Below are positions 44,867-53,787 of a stretch of DNA of 64,000 bases, in pieces; positions within the stretch are counted from its first letter, which is position 1, and each line of letters opens with the position of its first letter. The DNA is taken from NCBI GenBank assembly GCA_026014595.1, contig JAOZHY010000019.1:23418-87417 (forward strand), given 5' to 3'. Made by a program: the position numbers and the translations under genes. The notes beneath the pieces were generated by a model that ran no database searches, was not told the origin of the DNA, and saw nothing but the letters and a program-made list of their open reading frames with translations. The stretch comes from Candidatus Bathyarchaeota archaeon (lineage in GTDB: Archaea; Thermoproteota; Bathyarchaeia; Bathyarchaeales; Bathycorpusculaceae).

Positions 44867-44973
44867 GCTGAAAGGGCTCTGGGATAAAATCACGATGCTG
44901 TAGTTGTCGTCGTCGTGGTTGCTATTTTCTCCTTTTCTCTATTCTCCTATAATTCGGTGCCCAGAGCCCCAGC
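44867..44973 (+). ncRNA. Candidate structured RNA (nested helices)
   Basis: GCTG-aaa-GGGCTCTGGG (44867-44883) pairs perfectly with CCCAGAGCCC-CAGC (44960-44973): 14 base pairs with one 3-nt bulge. Inside, AAAAT-CACGA pairs with TCGTG...ATTTT. The region lies in the 312-nt gap after the small membrane protein and has no reading frame. A 3-nt bulge in a long helix recalls K-turns, but no known family fits. Strand is not certain. Confidence 0.45.
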
Positions 44974-45010
44974 AAACCCTGATTATCCGAAGAGCAGCGT
45001 GTAGTCATGA

Positions 45011-45151
45011 AAAGAGTCCGTACCTACTTGTTTGGGCTACGAGATGGTTGAGGGTAAAGCCACGGCGTACGTGTGTCGCGGTCAGACGTGTACGCCTGCC
45101 GCGAACAGCGTTGCCAAGATGCTGGAGTTTTTTGGGATGAGGAGTGCTTAG
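45011..45151 (+). pseudogene. C-terminal remnant of a YyaL/DUF255-type thioredoxin-domain protein
   Basis: After a stop at 45008-45010 an open frame of 46 codons reads GYEMVEGKATAYVCRGQTC then PAANSVAKMLEFFG. This matches the conserved C-terminal end of YyaL/COG1331 proteins (x-G-x-x-TAYVC-x-x-x-x-C). The remaining 600 or so residues are missing and there is no start. It is the relic of a deleted gene, leaving the adjacent noncoding region as its graveyard. Confidence 0.55.
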
Positions 45152-45209
45152 GCGCTTCCGGGGAAAAGCGTTAAATCCTGTTGGGTTCATTAGCGTGGAA
45201 GGATTGGAC

Positions 45210-45620
45210 ATGGCTAAGAAAGTGTTTATTTCTGGTCCGATTCTGGGCATGGAAGAAAACCAAGAGTACAGGAAAACGATTGGAGAAATCTGTGGGCGCT
45301 TGGGTTTTGAGGTGATTGACCCGTGGCAACGCGAAAAAATCCTCTACAAGGGCAACGAGAAGTGCTGGTGGGACAAAGTTCCCATGTTTGATTTTATTCA
45401 AAGGGATTTGGATGATGCTGAACGCTGTGACGTGATGGTCGTGTACTTGCCGAGGCTTTCTGCTGGGGCGTGCATGGAAATGTTTTATGCTAAACGCTTG
45501 GGCAAAAAGGTGGTTGTCGTTTCGGACATGAAGTGCCTGAGTCCGTGGATTCTGGCGCATTCAGACGTGATAGTGAAAGATTTTGACGAACTGGAAGACG
45601 CGCTGAGAAGCCTTGAATAG
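45210..45620 (+). CDS. Nucleoside 2-deoxyribosyltransferase-like protein
   Basis: 136 aa. KKVFISGPILGMEENQEYRK at the N-terminus, DDAERCDVMVVYLP in the middle, and SAGACMEMFYAKRLGKKVVVV with the catalytic-type Glu match the nucleoside deoxyribosyltransferase/DUF4406 fold, which hydrolyses or exchanges nucleoside bases. The ATG at 45210 is preferred; an upstream start at 45144 adds basic residues outside the fold. It begins a row of three small genes with short gaps. Confidence 0.75.
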   Translation: MAKKVFISGPILGMEENQEYRKTIGEICGRLGFEVIDPWQREKILYKGNEKCWWDKVPMFDFIQRDLDDAERCDVMVVYLPRLSAGACMEMFYAKRLGKKVVVVSDMKCLSPWILAHSDVIVKDFDELEDALRSLE

Positions 45621-45661
45621 AGAATGTTTATCAGTTTAAACAAGTTAGGGCTACTGTAGAG

Positions 45662-45892
45662 GTGATTTTCTTGGGTGAAAGCCATAGAGTCATAAAGAAA
45701 AATTTTGAAACTGAACTGTGGGTTGACGGCGCCAAACTGCCGCTGAACCATATGATGCAGGAAACCATAGCTAACGTTTTGACTGGTTTCTCAAAGACCC
45801 TGAAAGGAACCGAAGGTGAACCACAGAAGATTGAGGTGAAAATCAAGAGGCTCGCTAAAACAGCAGACGTGGACGCGCACACTTATCCCTGA
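45662..45892 (+). CDS. Conserved hypothetical 76-aa protein
   Basis: ESHRVIKKNFETELWVDGAKLPLNHMMQ, split here as ETELWVDGAKLPLNHMM then QETIANVLTGFSKTLKG, followed by EVKIKRLAK. A beta-strand/helix/strand pattern with a central amphipathic helix. GTG start; AGAGGTG overlaps it, and the TTG at 45671 is an alternative. I think it belongs to an archaeal conserved family but cannot name it. It lies between the deoxyribosyltransferase-like gene and the GIY-YIG gene. Confidence 0.55.
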   Translation: MIFLGESHRVIKKNFETELWVDGAKLPLNHMMQETIANVLTGFSKTLKGTEGEPQKIEVKIKRLAKTADVDAHTYP

Positions 45893-45916
45893 CGGGATTG
45901 GGAAGCGGTTGGGTCG

Positions 45917-46309
45917 TTGAAGGGCATCTACATCCTTATAATACGAGTAGAAAAGGAAACATTGCTAAGCGTGGGCGCTTTGGGCGCATTAACATTCAAC
46001 CCTGGTTTGTACGCTTATGTTGGCTCTGCGCAAGCTAATCTGGGACAGCGGATAAAACGTCACCTGAGGAAGGAGAAGCGCCTCTTCTGGCACATCGACT
46101 ACCTGCTGAGCAGCGATGCTGCTAAAGTCGTGAAAGTCCTCTACAAGAATGCGAATAAAACGGAGGAATGCGCCGTTGCCAACTCGCTGAGCGGAAAAGG
46201 CGCACCCATGGACGGTTTCGGGTGCTCGGATTGCGATTGCAAGAGCCACTTGTTCCGCATCGGCGCAGATTATAGGTTTTTGTTGGAGTCGATGAAAGTG
46301 TTAAGTTAG
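45917..46309 (+). CDS. GIY-YIG nuclease-like protein, DUF123 family
   Basis: 130 aa. GIYILIIRVEKE, then GLYAYVGSAQANLGQRIKRHLRKE and FWHIDYLLSS match the archaeal/bacterial DUF123 family, a GIY-YIG-fold relative of endonucleases. The GIY-YIG Tyr-Val-Gly and an Arg are kept. A Cys-rich end (FGCSDCDCKSHL) may bind metal. The TTG start reads LKGIYILI. The substrate is unknown. Confidence 0.85.
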   Translation: MKGIYILIIRVEKETLLSVGALGALTFNPGLYAYVGSAQANLGQRIKRHLRKEKRLFWHIDYLLSSDAAKVVKVLYKNANKTEECAVANSLSGKGAPMDGFGCSDCDCKSHLFRIGADYRFLLESMKVLS

Positions 46310-46431
46310 GCTTGACTACTTCCTTTGCAGCAGTTATATGGCTTCTCGGAAGTTTGCAGCGTAAGGTTTCTTTGGGAAAAAGAAATAAACCTCGAAAACA
46401 ATCATCATCGTCACTGATGTTGATGTTCCGT

Positions 46432-46509
46432 GCGGTCGTAGTCTAGTTTGGTCTAGGACATCAGCCTGCCACGCTGACGACCCGGGTTCAAATCTCGGCG
46501 ACCGCACCA
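46432..46509 (+). tRNA. tRNA-Gly (GCC)
   Basis: The acceptor stem GCGGTCG/CGACCGC pairs fully. The anticodon stem TCAGC/GCTGA encloses loop CTGCCAC with anticodon GCC. The T arm has CCGGG-TTCAAAT-CTCGG. The discriminator is A at 46506 and CCA is encoded at 46507-46509. No intron. The TATA-type promoter upstream is not clear. Confidence 0.95.
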
Positions 46510-46578
46510 CTAACCCATTATACACTTAGTTTTTGATGGTGAGCGGCAAGTGCGATTCGCCGCAGATAAAAAGAAGGA

Positions 46579-47409
46579 CTAAATTTCGTATGACGGTTGT
46601 TCAGCAGGTGGCGGTGGCGTTGGCGCTGCGGGTTCGGGTTGTGGCTGTTTCCGTCGTCTTCTAATCATGAAGAGCACGAGCAAAATAGCCACGACAGCGG
46701 CGACAACTCCAACAATTATTATCAGCAGGTACTGGTCCCAAAATGTCGGCTTGTAGTTCTGCTCTGCTGTATCGGCTTGAGCAAGAAGGCTGGAGGCGCT
46801 TTGCAATGCAGAGATTGCCGCCGCCCAATTCTCGTCTTCTTCCGCTAATTTTACCGCTTGGGTATACTTGGTTTGTGCTTGGTTTTTGAGAGATATTGCT
46901 TCAGGACTTTTATAATTGGCAGAGCTCAGTTTGGTAAATATTTGGGTTTTTAATGTGGTATAAGTTTCTTGCGAAGAGTTCCCTGTTCCAATCGTCATTG
47001 ATATCTCCGCAGAAGTCCAAAAGAATTCAGTAGATCCTTGCACGCCGCCAATGCCAACATAATAAGTGTGAGTACCTGACTCGACGTTGGCTGGAATAGA
47101 GATTAACATCGGGTTAAAGTTATAGGTCCCTTGGCTTGGCACAGTCACGGGGTCAGACAAAGTAATACCGAAAAAGCCTGAATCCATCCAGTCAAAATGT
47201 AATCCTACACGTTCGATTGCAAGAGTATCGTTAGACTTATTTATGAAAAACACAGTGGCAATTGCAGTGCTGCCAGGAGGCGGCGCTGAAGGGTTCCAAA
47301 ATACAGTCGCAACTGCTTCTTCCTGACTGAGACCTGAAACAAGACCGCTGAACATAGCACAAATAATGACGAAACAACCTGCAATAACCAATAGGCGAAC
47401 TGGCTTCAC
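46579..47409 (-). CDS. Exported protein with CARDB-like domain and C-terminal anchor
   Basis: 276 aa: signal peptide, a beta-sandwich of 120 residues (TVFWNPSAPPPGSTAIATVF, then GSTEFFWTSAEI) like CARDB/adhesion domains, a helical segment (KSPEAISLKNQAQTKYTQAV), one membrane helix near 230-250, and a Pro/Gln-rich cytoplasmic tail. Likely a surface protein. ATG start; TATA-like ATATATATACTTT lies upstream around 47445-47455. Function unknown. Confidence 0.7.
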   Translation of the reverse strand: MKPVRLLVIAGCFVIICAMFSGLVSGLSQEEAVATVFWNPSAPPPGSTAIATVFFINKSNDTLAIERVGLHFDWMDSGFFGITLSDPVTVPSQGTYNFNPMLISIPANVESGTHTYYVGIGGVQGSTEFFWTSAEISMTIGTGNSSQETYTTLKTQIFTKLSSANYKSPEAISLKNQAQTKYTQAVKLAEEDENWAAAISALQSASSLLAQADTAEQNYKPTFWDQYLLIIIVGVVAAVVAILLVLFMIRRRRKQPQPEPAAPTPPPPAEQPSYEI

Positions 47410-47607
47410 CGATTTCTCCCTCTGACTGCTACCACTTGCAGCGATTTCATATATATACTTTGACCAGAATCAACTTTCTACGAAGTGCTGTGCAGTTTTA
47501 TCAGATTACATCCGTATAACCAAATCATTGTCATGGAACACTTAACCATGAAGGATTGTTAGAGCTAAATCTGGATGTAATTCTGGAAAATTCTTTAATA
47601 ACCGTTT

Positions 47608-47691
47608 GGAACCCAGGGCTTCATGAGAATGATGGAAATGAAATGCACGACGCCGCCTTCCATGGTATTTAACGAAAGCCCTGAGGGTTCC
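47608..47691 (+). promoter_or_regulatory. Nested inverted repeat before the HtrA gene
   Basis: GGAACCC-AGGGCTT (47608-47621) pairs with AAGCCCT-ga-GGGTTCC (47676-47691): 14 pairs with a 2-nt bulge. Inside, ATGGAA pairs with TTCCAT. The element ends 14 nt before the ATG and just before the GGTGAG ribosome binding site. CTTTAATAA at about 47593-47601 may be the TATA box, in which case part of it would not be transcribed. Confidence 0.55.
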
Positions 47692-47705
47692 AGTGGTGAG
47701 TTCTG

Positions 47706-48917
47706 ATGGAACCTTCATCGCCTCCTCACGCTTCTGCAAAATCGACGGCAAACCGTACTTATGTGGCGATAATTTTAGCTGCTGTGTTGTGCAGTCTGCT
47801 AGCCGGCGGGTTCATCGGTTACGTATGGAGTAACTCGGTAGTTTCAGGTCGCCTAACCGACTTGCAAAATCAAGTTAATGCTTTGAGCAGCGCGGGCAAC
47901 TTGAACTACCAGGTGATTCCGGATAATGTTTCGCTCTCGCAGCTTTACCAGAACGTTCGTGATTCAGTGGTGATGGTTACAGGCGTATTGGTACAGAACA
48001 CGTTTTTTGGTCAGCAATTCACTGGGATTCAGGGTTCAGGATTCGTAAACAACTCCACTGGGCGTTTTGTCGTAATCACTAACTTTCATGTAATTGACGG
48101 AGTGGAAAACATTAGCGTGACCTTTAGAGATGGAGATGCGTATGCTGCAAGTGTTTTGGGCTCTGATGCCTATGCTGACCTTGCTGTGCTTTCAGTTTCC
48201 GCTCCAGAAAGCGAGTTTAAGCCGCTGCAGCTTGTGAGTTCTTCAACGTTAAATGTCGGCGATTTTGTGGTGGCTATTGGTTGTCCATATGGGTTGACAG
48301 GGTCGATGACCACGGGAATAGTCAGCCAACTGGGCAGGACGATAACAGAATCATCCACTGGCGGTTACAGCATCGCGAATGTCATTCAAATCAGCACGCC
48401 GATTAACCCAGGCAACTCAGGTGGTCCATTACTGAACGATAAAGGTCAAGTAGTTGGAATCACAACCGCAGGTATCGCCGACTCTCAGGGAGTTGAATTT
48501 GCCATCCCCTCGAACGCAATATTACGCGAAATACCCTCCTTAATCGAGACTGGCGCTTACACACAACACTCTTGGATGGGGCTCAGCGGAACAGACATGA
48601 CGTATGCCATCGCCAAACAGACGGGACAAAATGTAACATATGGCATGCTGATAACGCAGGTCACCAGCGGCGGACCCGCTGATAAAGCCGGACTCAAAGC
48701 AGGAACATCGCAAGCGGTTATCGATGGAACCCGCGTAACCGTTGGTGGAGACATTATAGTCGCGATCAATGGAAAACGAATCGTCAACGGAGATGACCTA
48801 TCAACGTACCTTGAAGAGAACACTCTGCCAAACCAGACAGTAACAGTCACAATAGTGAGAAACGGCGCCACAATGGATGTTTCTTTAACGCTGGGAACGC
48901 GTCCTCCTCCGAGTTAG
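47706..48917 (+). CDS. Membrane-anchored HtrA/DegP-type serine protease
   Basis: 403 aa: a short cytoplasmic start, one membrane anchor (residues 18-38), a trypsin-like domain with catalytic His in VITNFHVIDG, Asp in AYADLAVLS and Ser in NPGNSGGPLL, and one C-terminal PDZ domain (GMLITQVTSGGPADKAGLKA, then DDLSTYLEEN). Such HtrA enzymes degrade misfolded exported proteins. The ATG is preceded by GGTGAG. A long inverted repeat sits just upstream. Confidence 0.95.
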   Translation: MEPSSPPHASAKSTANRTYVAIILAAVLCSLLAGGFIGYVWSNSVVSGRLTDLQNQVNALSSAGNLNYQVIPDNVSLSQLYQNVRDSVVMVTGVLVQNTFFGQQFTGIQGSGFVNNSTGRFVVITNFHVIDGVENISVTFRDGDAYAASVLGSDAYADLAVLSVSAPESEFKPLQLVSSSTLNVGDFVVAIGCPYGLTGSMTTGIVSQLGRTITESSTGGYSIANVIQISTPINPGNSGGPLLNDKGQVVGITTAGIADSQGVEFAIPSNAILREIPSLIETGAYTQHSWMGLSGTDMTYAIAKQTGQNVTYGMLITQVTSGGPADKAGLKAGTSQAVIDGTRVTVGGDIIVAINGKRIVNGDDLSTYLEENTLPNQTVTVTIVRNGATMDVSLTLGTRPPPS

Positions 48918-49096
48918 TCCTGGTCAGCAGCAGACGCGGCGGCGTTAAAAACACGACATTTAAATCTGGCTCTTTTGAGACGAAAAACAGCATGTACCTT
49001 GCACCTTTAGCAACCAAAAACAACTAAAAAAACAATTTACTTTTCAACGCTGTCGGATTCTGGATAGCATGGCGCTGGTGCTAGGATGGGCTGGGT

Positions 49097-52000
49097 TCAG
49101 TTTTTGCACTTTCGTCGATAAATAACCGCTGCCGAGAGGGTTAAGACAACAATTATCAGTGGCCATACCGAAGGTAACTCGTGTATAACCTCAGCCTGAA
49201 TGGTGACTGTAGTGCTGCTTGTAGCGGTGTTGCCTGCTGCGTCTTTGATCGTCAGCGTCGCGGTATATGTTCCTGGGTTTGTGTAGGTGTGGGTTGCTGT
49301 TTTTCCTGTTCCCGTGGTTCCGTCGCCGAAGTCCCAAACGTAACTGACTACGCCCTCGTTATCGGTGCATTCACCCGCGTCAAAGGCCACGCTTGCGCCA
49401 GAAGCCACGGCTTGAGCATGGGCAACTGGCTTTTCGGTGTCAAGAGTAATGGAACTGCTGAAGGTGGAGACAAAGCCTACGTTATCTCTGACTTGACAGA
49501 AAACAGTCTTCAGCCCGTCGCCGGAAGTTAAAACCCAACTCTTGATGGAAACAGGTGATTCCCACTGTTCCGTGTCCCATACGCCGTCGTTGCTGAACCG
49601 CACCTGAGAGATGCCTGAAATCGTGTCAGCCACCGCCAAAGTCAACGTGACAGCACTTGAGCCAGTATAACTTGCGCCATTGTTTATCTTCAACGAGCCC
49701 GTCGGCGGTGTCTTGTCTAATTTAATCTGAGTTAGTATTTTATGAGGTAGCTCTTCGATGCCAGCGCCGTCAACGCTCCAGTACTCAAGAATGTTGTTAG
49801 CGCCTTCGGTCGTAATAGTGGGATGACCATCGACGGCAACGTTCTTGATTGGTCCATTGTTGATTCTGTAATAGGTTGCTCCGATGCCGCTTCCATCGTC
49901 AGCGCACGTCAACGTTATCGCAAAGTCAGAGGTATGCCATAAGCCGTCGTAGTTGTCGGATGTAAGGGGCGAGGGCAAGACCGTGACCATAACGAGAAAC
50001 TCGGCGTTCGCGTCTAAGACGATTATAGTATGTGTTCCAGTGCTTGTAGCTGGCACGGTGAGGGTTTTGTTAAAGAATCCAGATTCATCAGCAACTGCAA
50101 CGTCTAAATCGGCGTCATCCCAGCGTAACGTCAAGCTGCCTGGAGCGAACCATTTCCCAGCAACGGTGAGCGGATGACCTGCTGCAACTTGAACCGTTGC
50201 CGTCAAGTCTGTGGTGTTGCCGTATAACCCTGCGGCAATCATGCTACCTACTTGGGCCAATCCTCTTCGGAATTCGTTGAAAGGTGTAGTCGCGTTACAA
50301 TATGCGCCGTCGCCGTTGTCTTGGGCTTGGAAAAATATCGCGTCAAAAAGAGCAGGGGTGTCCCCTGCAGGCTGGCTTTGAACAAGGTCAGGCGCAACTG
50401 TGCTATAAGTGAAATGCCCCGTTGTGTCAACTGCTGTGTTGTTGGCGATTGAGACCCATTTTAAAGTGATTGGGTTAAGGTAGGTGAGGTTTGCGGAGCT
50501 GCTGGCTGAAAAGCCGTATCCGTTGATTGTGATTGCTGTGCCCGCCGGACCTGAGGTTGGCGTAATCTGTAAGGCACCAACTACAGTTATTGATGTATCG
50601 GAAGCCGCCACCTCAGTTACCGACGGGTCAGAAGCTTTAAAGAAATAGCTCCCTCCCGCGATGCTGATTGGCACTGTGCCGTTGACCCAGTTGTAACCCA
50701 CCTGCCAGCTGCCAGCCGCTGAAGTGTAAGTAACTATTGCAGAGGCGTTCAAGTCGGCAATGTTGAATGTTGGACTGTAGGCAGTGTCGCCAGCTGATAC
50801 CTGATAAAGGTTGTCTCGACTTACCAACAAATAGAACGCCGTGGATGACCACTTCACGTTTCCAAAGAACAGGTTCACGTTGCTCCCAACACTTACCTTT
50901 TGACCTAGCAGACTAGGCGAAAGACTGGAGTTTATCAGTATTTTTCCAAGCGACAGCGTCACGTTCAAATACACTGCCGTAGATTGCACGGTTTGGCGCG
51001 GTGCATCTGGAGAATCTTCATGATCCACTGCAAACTTCGCCACGCTGCCAACAGCGGAGGTGCCAGAGTCATAAACTCTGAGGAAAAACGACCTCCCGAG
51101 TACGGTGGGAACGTAATTCATAAGCTCTGTTATGTCGAAAACTATGTTGTTCTGGCAGAAGGGGTAGCTGCCTCCGTCGATGTATTGGCTGAAACTTTTT
51201 GTTGCGATGGGCGAAGTTGTGTTTCCAAGCCCGATTTTGATGTCACATTCATTTCTTAGCGGATGGTCTATCCTGAACGTTGCGAAAAGCTGTGGCTGGT
51301 AACCAACCATATCGTAGTAGAACATGCAAAATCCAACTCGCTGCTTCATAGCTTCGTAGGAAATCCAATAGAAACCATCTGGGACGTTTTCCCATCCGCC
51401 ACCTACGCCCCATGAGTTGGCGATTTTAAACGCGCCATAATGCACCGTTCCGCCTTCGGTGTAGTTTTTGCTGTCGTCGTATCCGACGATGGTGTTAGCG
51501 TGGTTCGTGTTCAAGTTATTGTAATTATCCAGCGTCCACATGTCAGCGCTTGTAAGAGCCGAGTACTTGTCGGAGTCGACGCTTATCGTGGCAAGGTGAC
51601 CAGAAGCTATCCAATTCTTAAGGTTATCTAATCCTGTGGATGTGCTGAGACTCATGTATTGAATGCCGCTGCTGTTTCCGCGGTAAAGCGCTGCCTCGGT
51701 CCACGCCGCCTCTGAAGGCCACGCCGTGTAGGTGGATAGATTATAGGGCATTTTTTCCCATGAACAAGCGCCGACAGAACATACGAGTTGGATGGCTTCG
51801 ACGTAGGTTAATCCCTTGTCCACCCCACCGTTGCAGAGGTTATAGATGAAAGCAGGACTGATTATCCTGTTTTGGTAGCTTACTGTTGGTTGCCCATAAT
51901 ACCCTCCTATCCAGGAAGCTCCAGAAAGGTCCCAACCGTGCTCTTGGGCTTCCTGAAAAGTCTTCACGTAATAACCCACCGACCAAGCTACACAGGAACC

Positions 52001-52441
52001 TTGAGAACCTTGATTTCCGATTGGCGGAAACCACGGTGTTGCCGACTGGTCAACCGCGGAGGGCGCGCCGTCGCCTACTTTGTAATCCACGCTGTCAACG
52101 AGGTATGCTGTTGCCGCGATTTCTTGCCATTCAGCGTCTGTGGGCGAGCGCATGCCAGTGCCGTGTCCATCGACCAGCTGGGTGTAGTTTTGGTCAGGTT
52201 CGTAGACGCCGATGCTGTTTTTTAGTTGTTCAAGTTCGGCGGCGGTAATTTTGTGCTGGGTTATCCGTGCTTTTTCCGCTATTGCCTTTTCTGCGTTAAT
52301 GCTGGTGGCGGTAGGTGTTAATTCAGGTGGAGTTGAAGTGGTTTTTTCTTCGTTTGGCGCTGGGGTTTCGTGGGTTATGGCTATGAGTGGGGAAGAGGCA
52401 AGTAATAGCAGCAGTAGCGCGATTGGGATTGCCCACTTCAT
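49097..52441 (-). CDS. Large secreted papain-like (C1) cysteine protease with PKD domain
   Basis: 1114 aa. Signal peptide; a helical pro-region (AEKARITQHKITAAELEQLK); the C1 domain with Cys in NQGSQGSCVAWSVGYYV, His in NTNHANTIVGYDD and Asn in KIANSWGVGGGW; beta-rich domains (IPT-like near SGPAGTAITINGYGFSAS); then YVWDFGDGTTGTGKTATHTY, a PKD domain; and a last membrane helix with RKCKN. Likely a cell-surface protease for external protein. It is convergent with htrA. ATG start. Confidence 0.9.
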   Translation of the reverse strand: MKWAIPIALLLLLLASSPLIAITHETPAPNEEKTTSTPPELTPTATSINAEKAIAEKARITQHKITAAELEQLKNSIGVYEPDQNYTQLVDGHGTGMRSPTDAEWQEIAATAYLVDSVDYKVGDGAPSAVDQSATPWFPPIGNQGSQGSCVAWSVGYYVKTFQEAQEHGWDLSGASWIGGYYGQPTVSYQNRIISPAFIYNLCNGGVDKGLTYVEAIQLVCSVGACSWEKMPYNLSTYTAWPSEAAWTEAALYRGNSSGIQYMSLSTSTGLDNLKNWIASGHLATISVDSDKYSALTSADMWTLDNYNNLNTNHANTIVGYDDSKNYTEGGTVHYGAFKIANSWGVGGGWENVPDGFYWISYEAMKQRVGFCMFYYDMVGYQPQLFATFRIDHPLRNECDIKIGLGNTTSPIATKSFSQYIDGGSYPFCQNNIVFDITELMNYVPTVLGRSFFLRVYDSGTSAVGSVAKFAVDHEDSPDAPRQTVQSTAVYLNVTLSLGKILINSSLSPSLLGQKVSVGSNVNLFFGNVKWSSTAFYLLVSRDNLYQVSAGDTAYSPTFNIADLNASAIVTYTSAAGSWQVGYNWVNGTVPISIAGGSYFFKASDPSVTEVAASDTSITVVGALQITPTSGPAGTAITINGYGFSASSSANLTYLNPITLKWVSIANNTAVDTTGHFTYSTVAPDLVQSQPAGDTPALFDAIFFQAQDNGDGAYCNATTPFNEFRRGLAQVGSMIAAGLYGNTTDLTATVQVAAGHPLTVAGKWFAPGSLTLRWDDADLDVAVADESGFFNKTLTVPATSTGTHTIIVLDANAEFLVMVTVLPSPLTSDNYDGLWHTSDFAITLTCADDGSGIGATYYRINNGPIKNVAVDGHPTITTEGANNILEYWSVDGAGIEELPHKILTQIKLDKTPPTGSLKINNGASYTGSSAVTLTLAVADTISGISQVRFSNDGVWDTEQWESPVSIKSWVLTSGDGLKTVFCQVRDNVGFVSTFSSSITLDTEKPVAHAQAVASGASVAFDAGECTDNEGVVSYVWDFGDGTTGTGKTATHTYTNPGTYTATLTIKDAAGNTATSSTTVTIQAEVIHELPSVWPLIIVVLTLSAAVIYRRKCKN

Positions 52442-52545
52442 TTATTTGCCACTTCGGGTTTCCTCTCTTACGTATTAAGATAAACTACATTGGTGGTAGA
52501 TAACACTTACGTTAACCATCTTCTAAGCTTAAAGCAACGCAGCCA

Positions 52546-53787
52546 TTATTTCCTGATTTGTCCACTGCCCAATATACAGTACTTCGCCGTGGTCAAGTGT
52601 TGGACGCTCATGGGTCCTCTCGCGTGAATCTTCTGCGTGCTGATTCCAATCTCTGCGCCCAAACCGAACTGGTTCCCATCCGTGAACCGCGTTGAAGCGT
52701 TCCAGTAAACCGCTGCCGAGTCCACTTCCCGCATGAAACGCATCGCCTTCTCAAAATTCATTGTCAAAATCGACTCGGAGTGTTTGGTGCCGTACTTGTT
52801 GATGTGTGCAATCGCTTCGTCTAAGTCTTTCACGACCTTTACTCCTATAATTAGGTCGAGATACTCCGTGTACCAGTCATCCTCAGTTGCAGGTTTCACG
52901 TCTGGAACCATCTTAACGGTCTGCTCGTCGCCTCTGACCTCAACGCCTTCAGCCCTTAGCGCGGCGATTACCCGCGGCAGAAACTTTTCAGCTATGCCCT
53001 GATGTACGAGAAGTTTTTCAGCAGCGTTGCATGTGCCGGGTCTCTGGCACTTCGCGTTTATTATTATGGGAACAGCCTTTTCTAGGTCAGCGTCTTCTTC
53101 AACGTAAACGTGGCAGTTTCCAGTGCCCGTCTCGATTACAGTAACCCGTGCCTTCTCAACCACCGTCTTAATGAGGTCGGCTCCTCCTCGAGGAATCAGC
53201 ACATCCACGTATTCCCTCATCCGCATAAGTTCCTCTGCCACGTCGCGTTCCGTGGAACTTACCACTTGAACTGCGTCAACAGGCACGTTTGTGCTTGCCA
53301 GCGCGTCTCTGAGCACATCGCCTATGGTGACGTTGGAGTTAATGGCGTCTGAACCGCCTCGGAGAATCACGGCATTGCCTGATTTGATGCAGATTCCCGC
53401 CGCATCCGACGTGACGTCTGGTCGAGACTCGTAAATAACTCCGACAACGCCTAGGGGCACGCGTAGCTGTCCGATTATCAACCCGTTTGGGCGAGTCCAT
53501 GATTTTTCGATGGCACCCACAGGGTCTGGCAGCGCAGAAACTTCTCTTAGGCACCGAGCCATGTTTTCTATCTTGCGCTTGTCTAAGGCTAACCTGTCGA
53601 GCAGTGCGGGCTTCAGCCCTTTAGCTTTGGCAGCCTCAACGTCTTCCGTGTTTGCAGCAAGAATCCTGTCCGCGTTTGCTTCAAGAGCATTTGCCATTCG
53701 GCACAGAGCCGCGTTCTTGGTTTCAGCTGAAAGTTTCGCAAGCTGATAAGAGGCTGCCTTTGCTTTCTTGCATATTTCAAGTATCAT
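52546..53787 (-). CDS. proA: Gamma-glutamyl phosphate reductase
   Basis: Second enzyme of proline synthesis, NADPH reduction of gamma-glutamyl phosphate to glutamate semialdehyde. The 413-aa aldehyde-dehydrogenase-fold protein has the active Cys in QRPGTCNAAEKLL and NADP-binding VYESRPDVTSDAAG. The start overlaps proB by 4 nt (ATGA), indicating coupled translation. Bacterial-type proBA is sporadic in archaea. proC is not in the window. Confidence 0.95.
   Translation of the reverse strand: MILEICKKAKAASYQLAKLSAETKNAALCRMANALEANADRILAANTEDVEAAKAKGLKPALLDRLALDKRKIENMARCLREVSALPDPVGAIEKSWTRPNGLIIGQLRVPLGVVGVIYESRPDVTSDAAGICIKSGNAVILRGGSDAINSNVTIGDVLRDALASTNVPVDAVQVVSSTERDVAEELMRMREYVDVLIPRGGADLIKTVVEKARVTVIETGTGNCHVYVEEDADLEKAVPIIINAKCQRPGTCNAAEKLLVHQGIAEKFLPRVIAALRAEGVEVRGDEQTVKMVPDVKPATEDDWYTEYLDLIIGVKVVKDLDEAIAHINKYGTKHSESILTMNFEKAMRFMREVDSAAVYWNASTRFTDGNQFGLGAEIGISTQKIHARGPMSVQHLTTAKYCILGSGQIRK

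Noticed and set aside
46334..46525. Open frame antisense to the tRNA
   Set aside because: It overlaps the tRNA-Gly gene and has no ribosome binding site or family.
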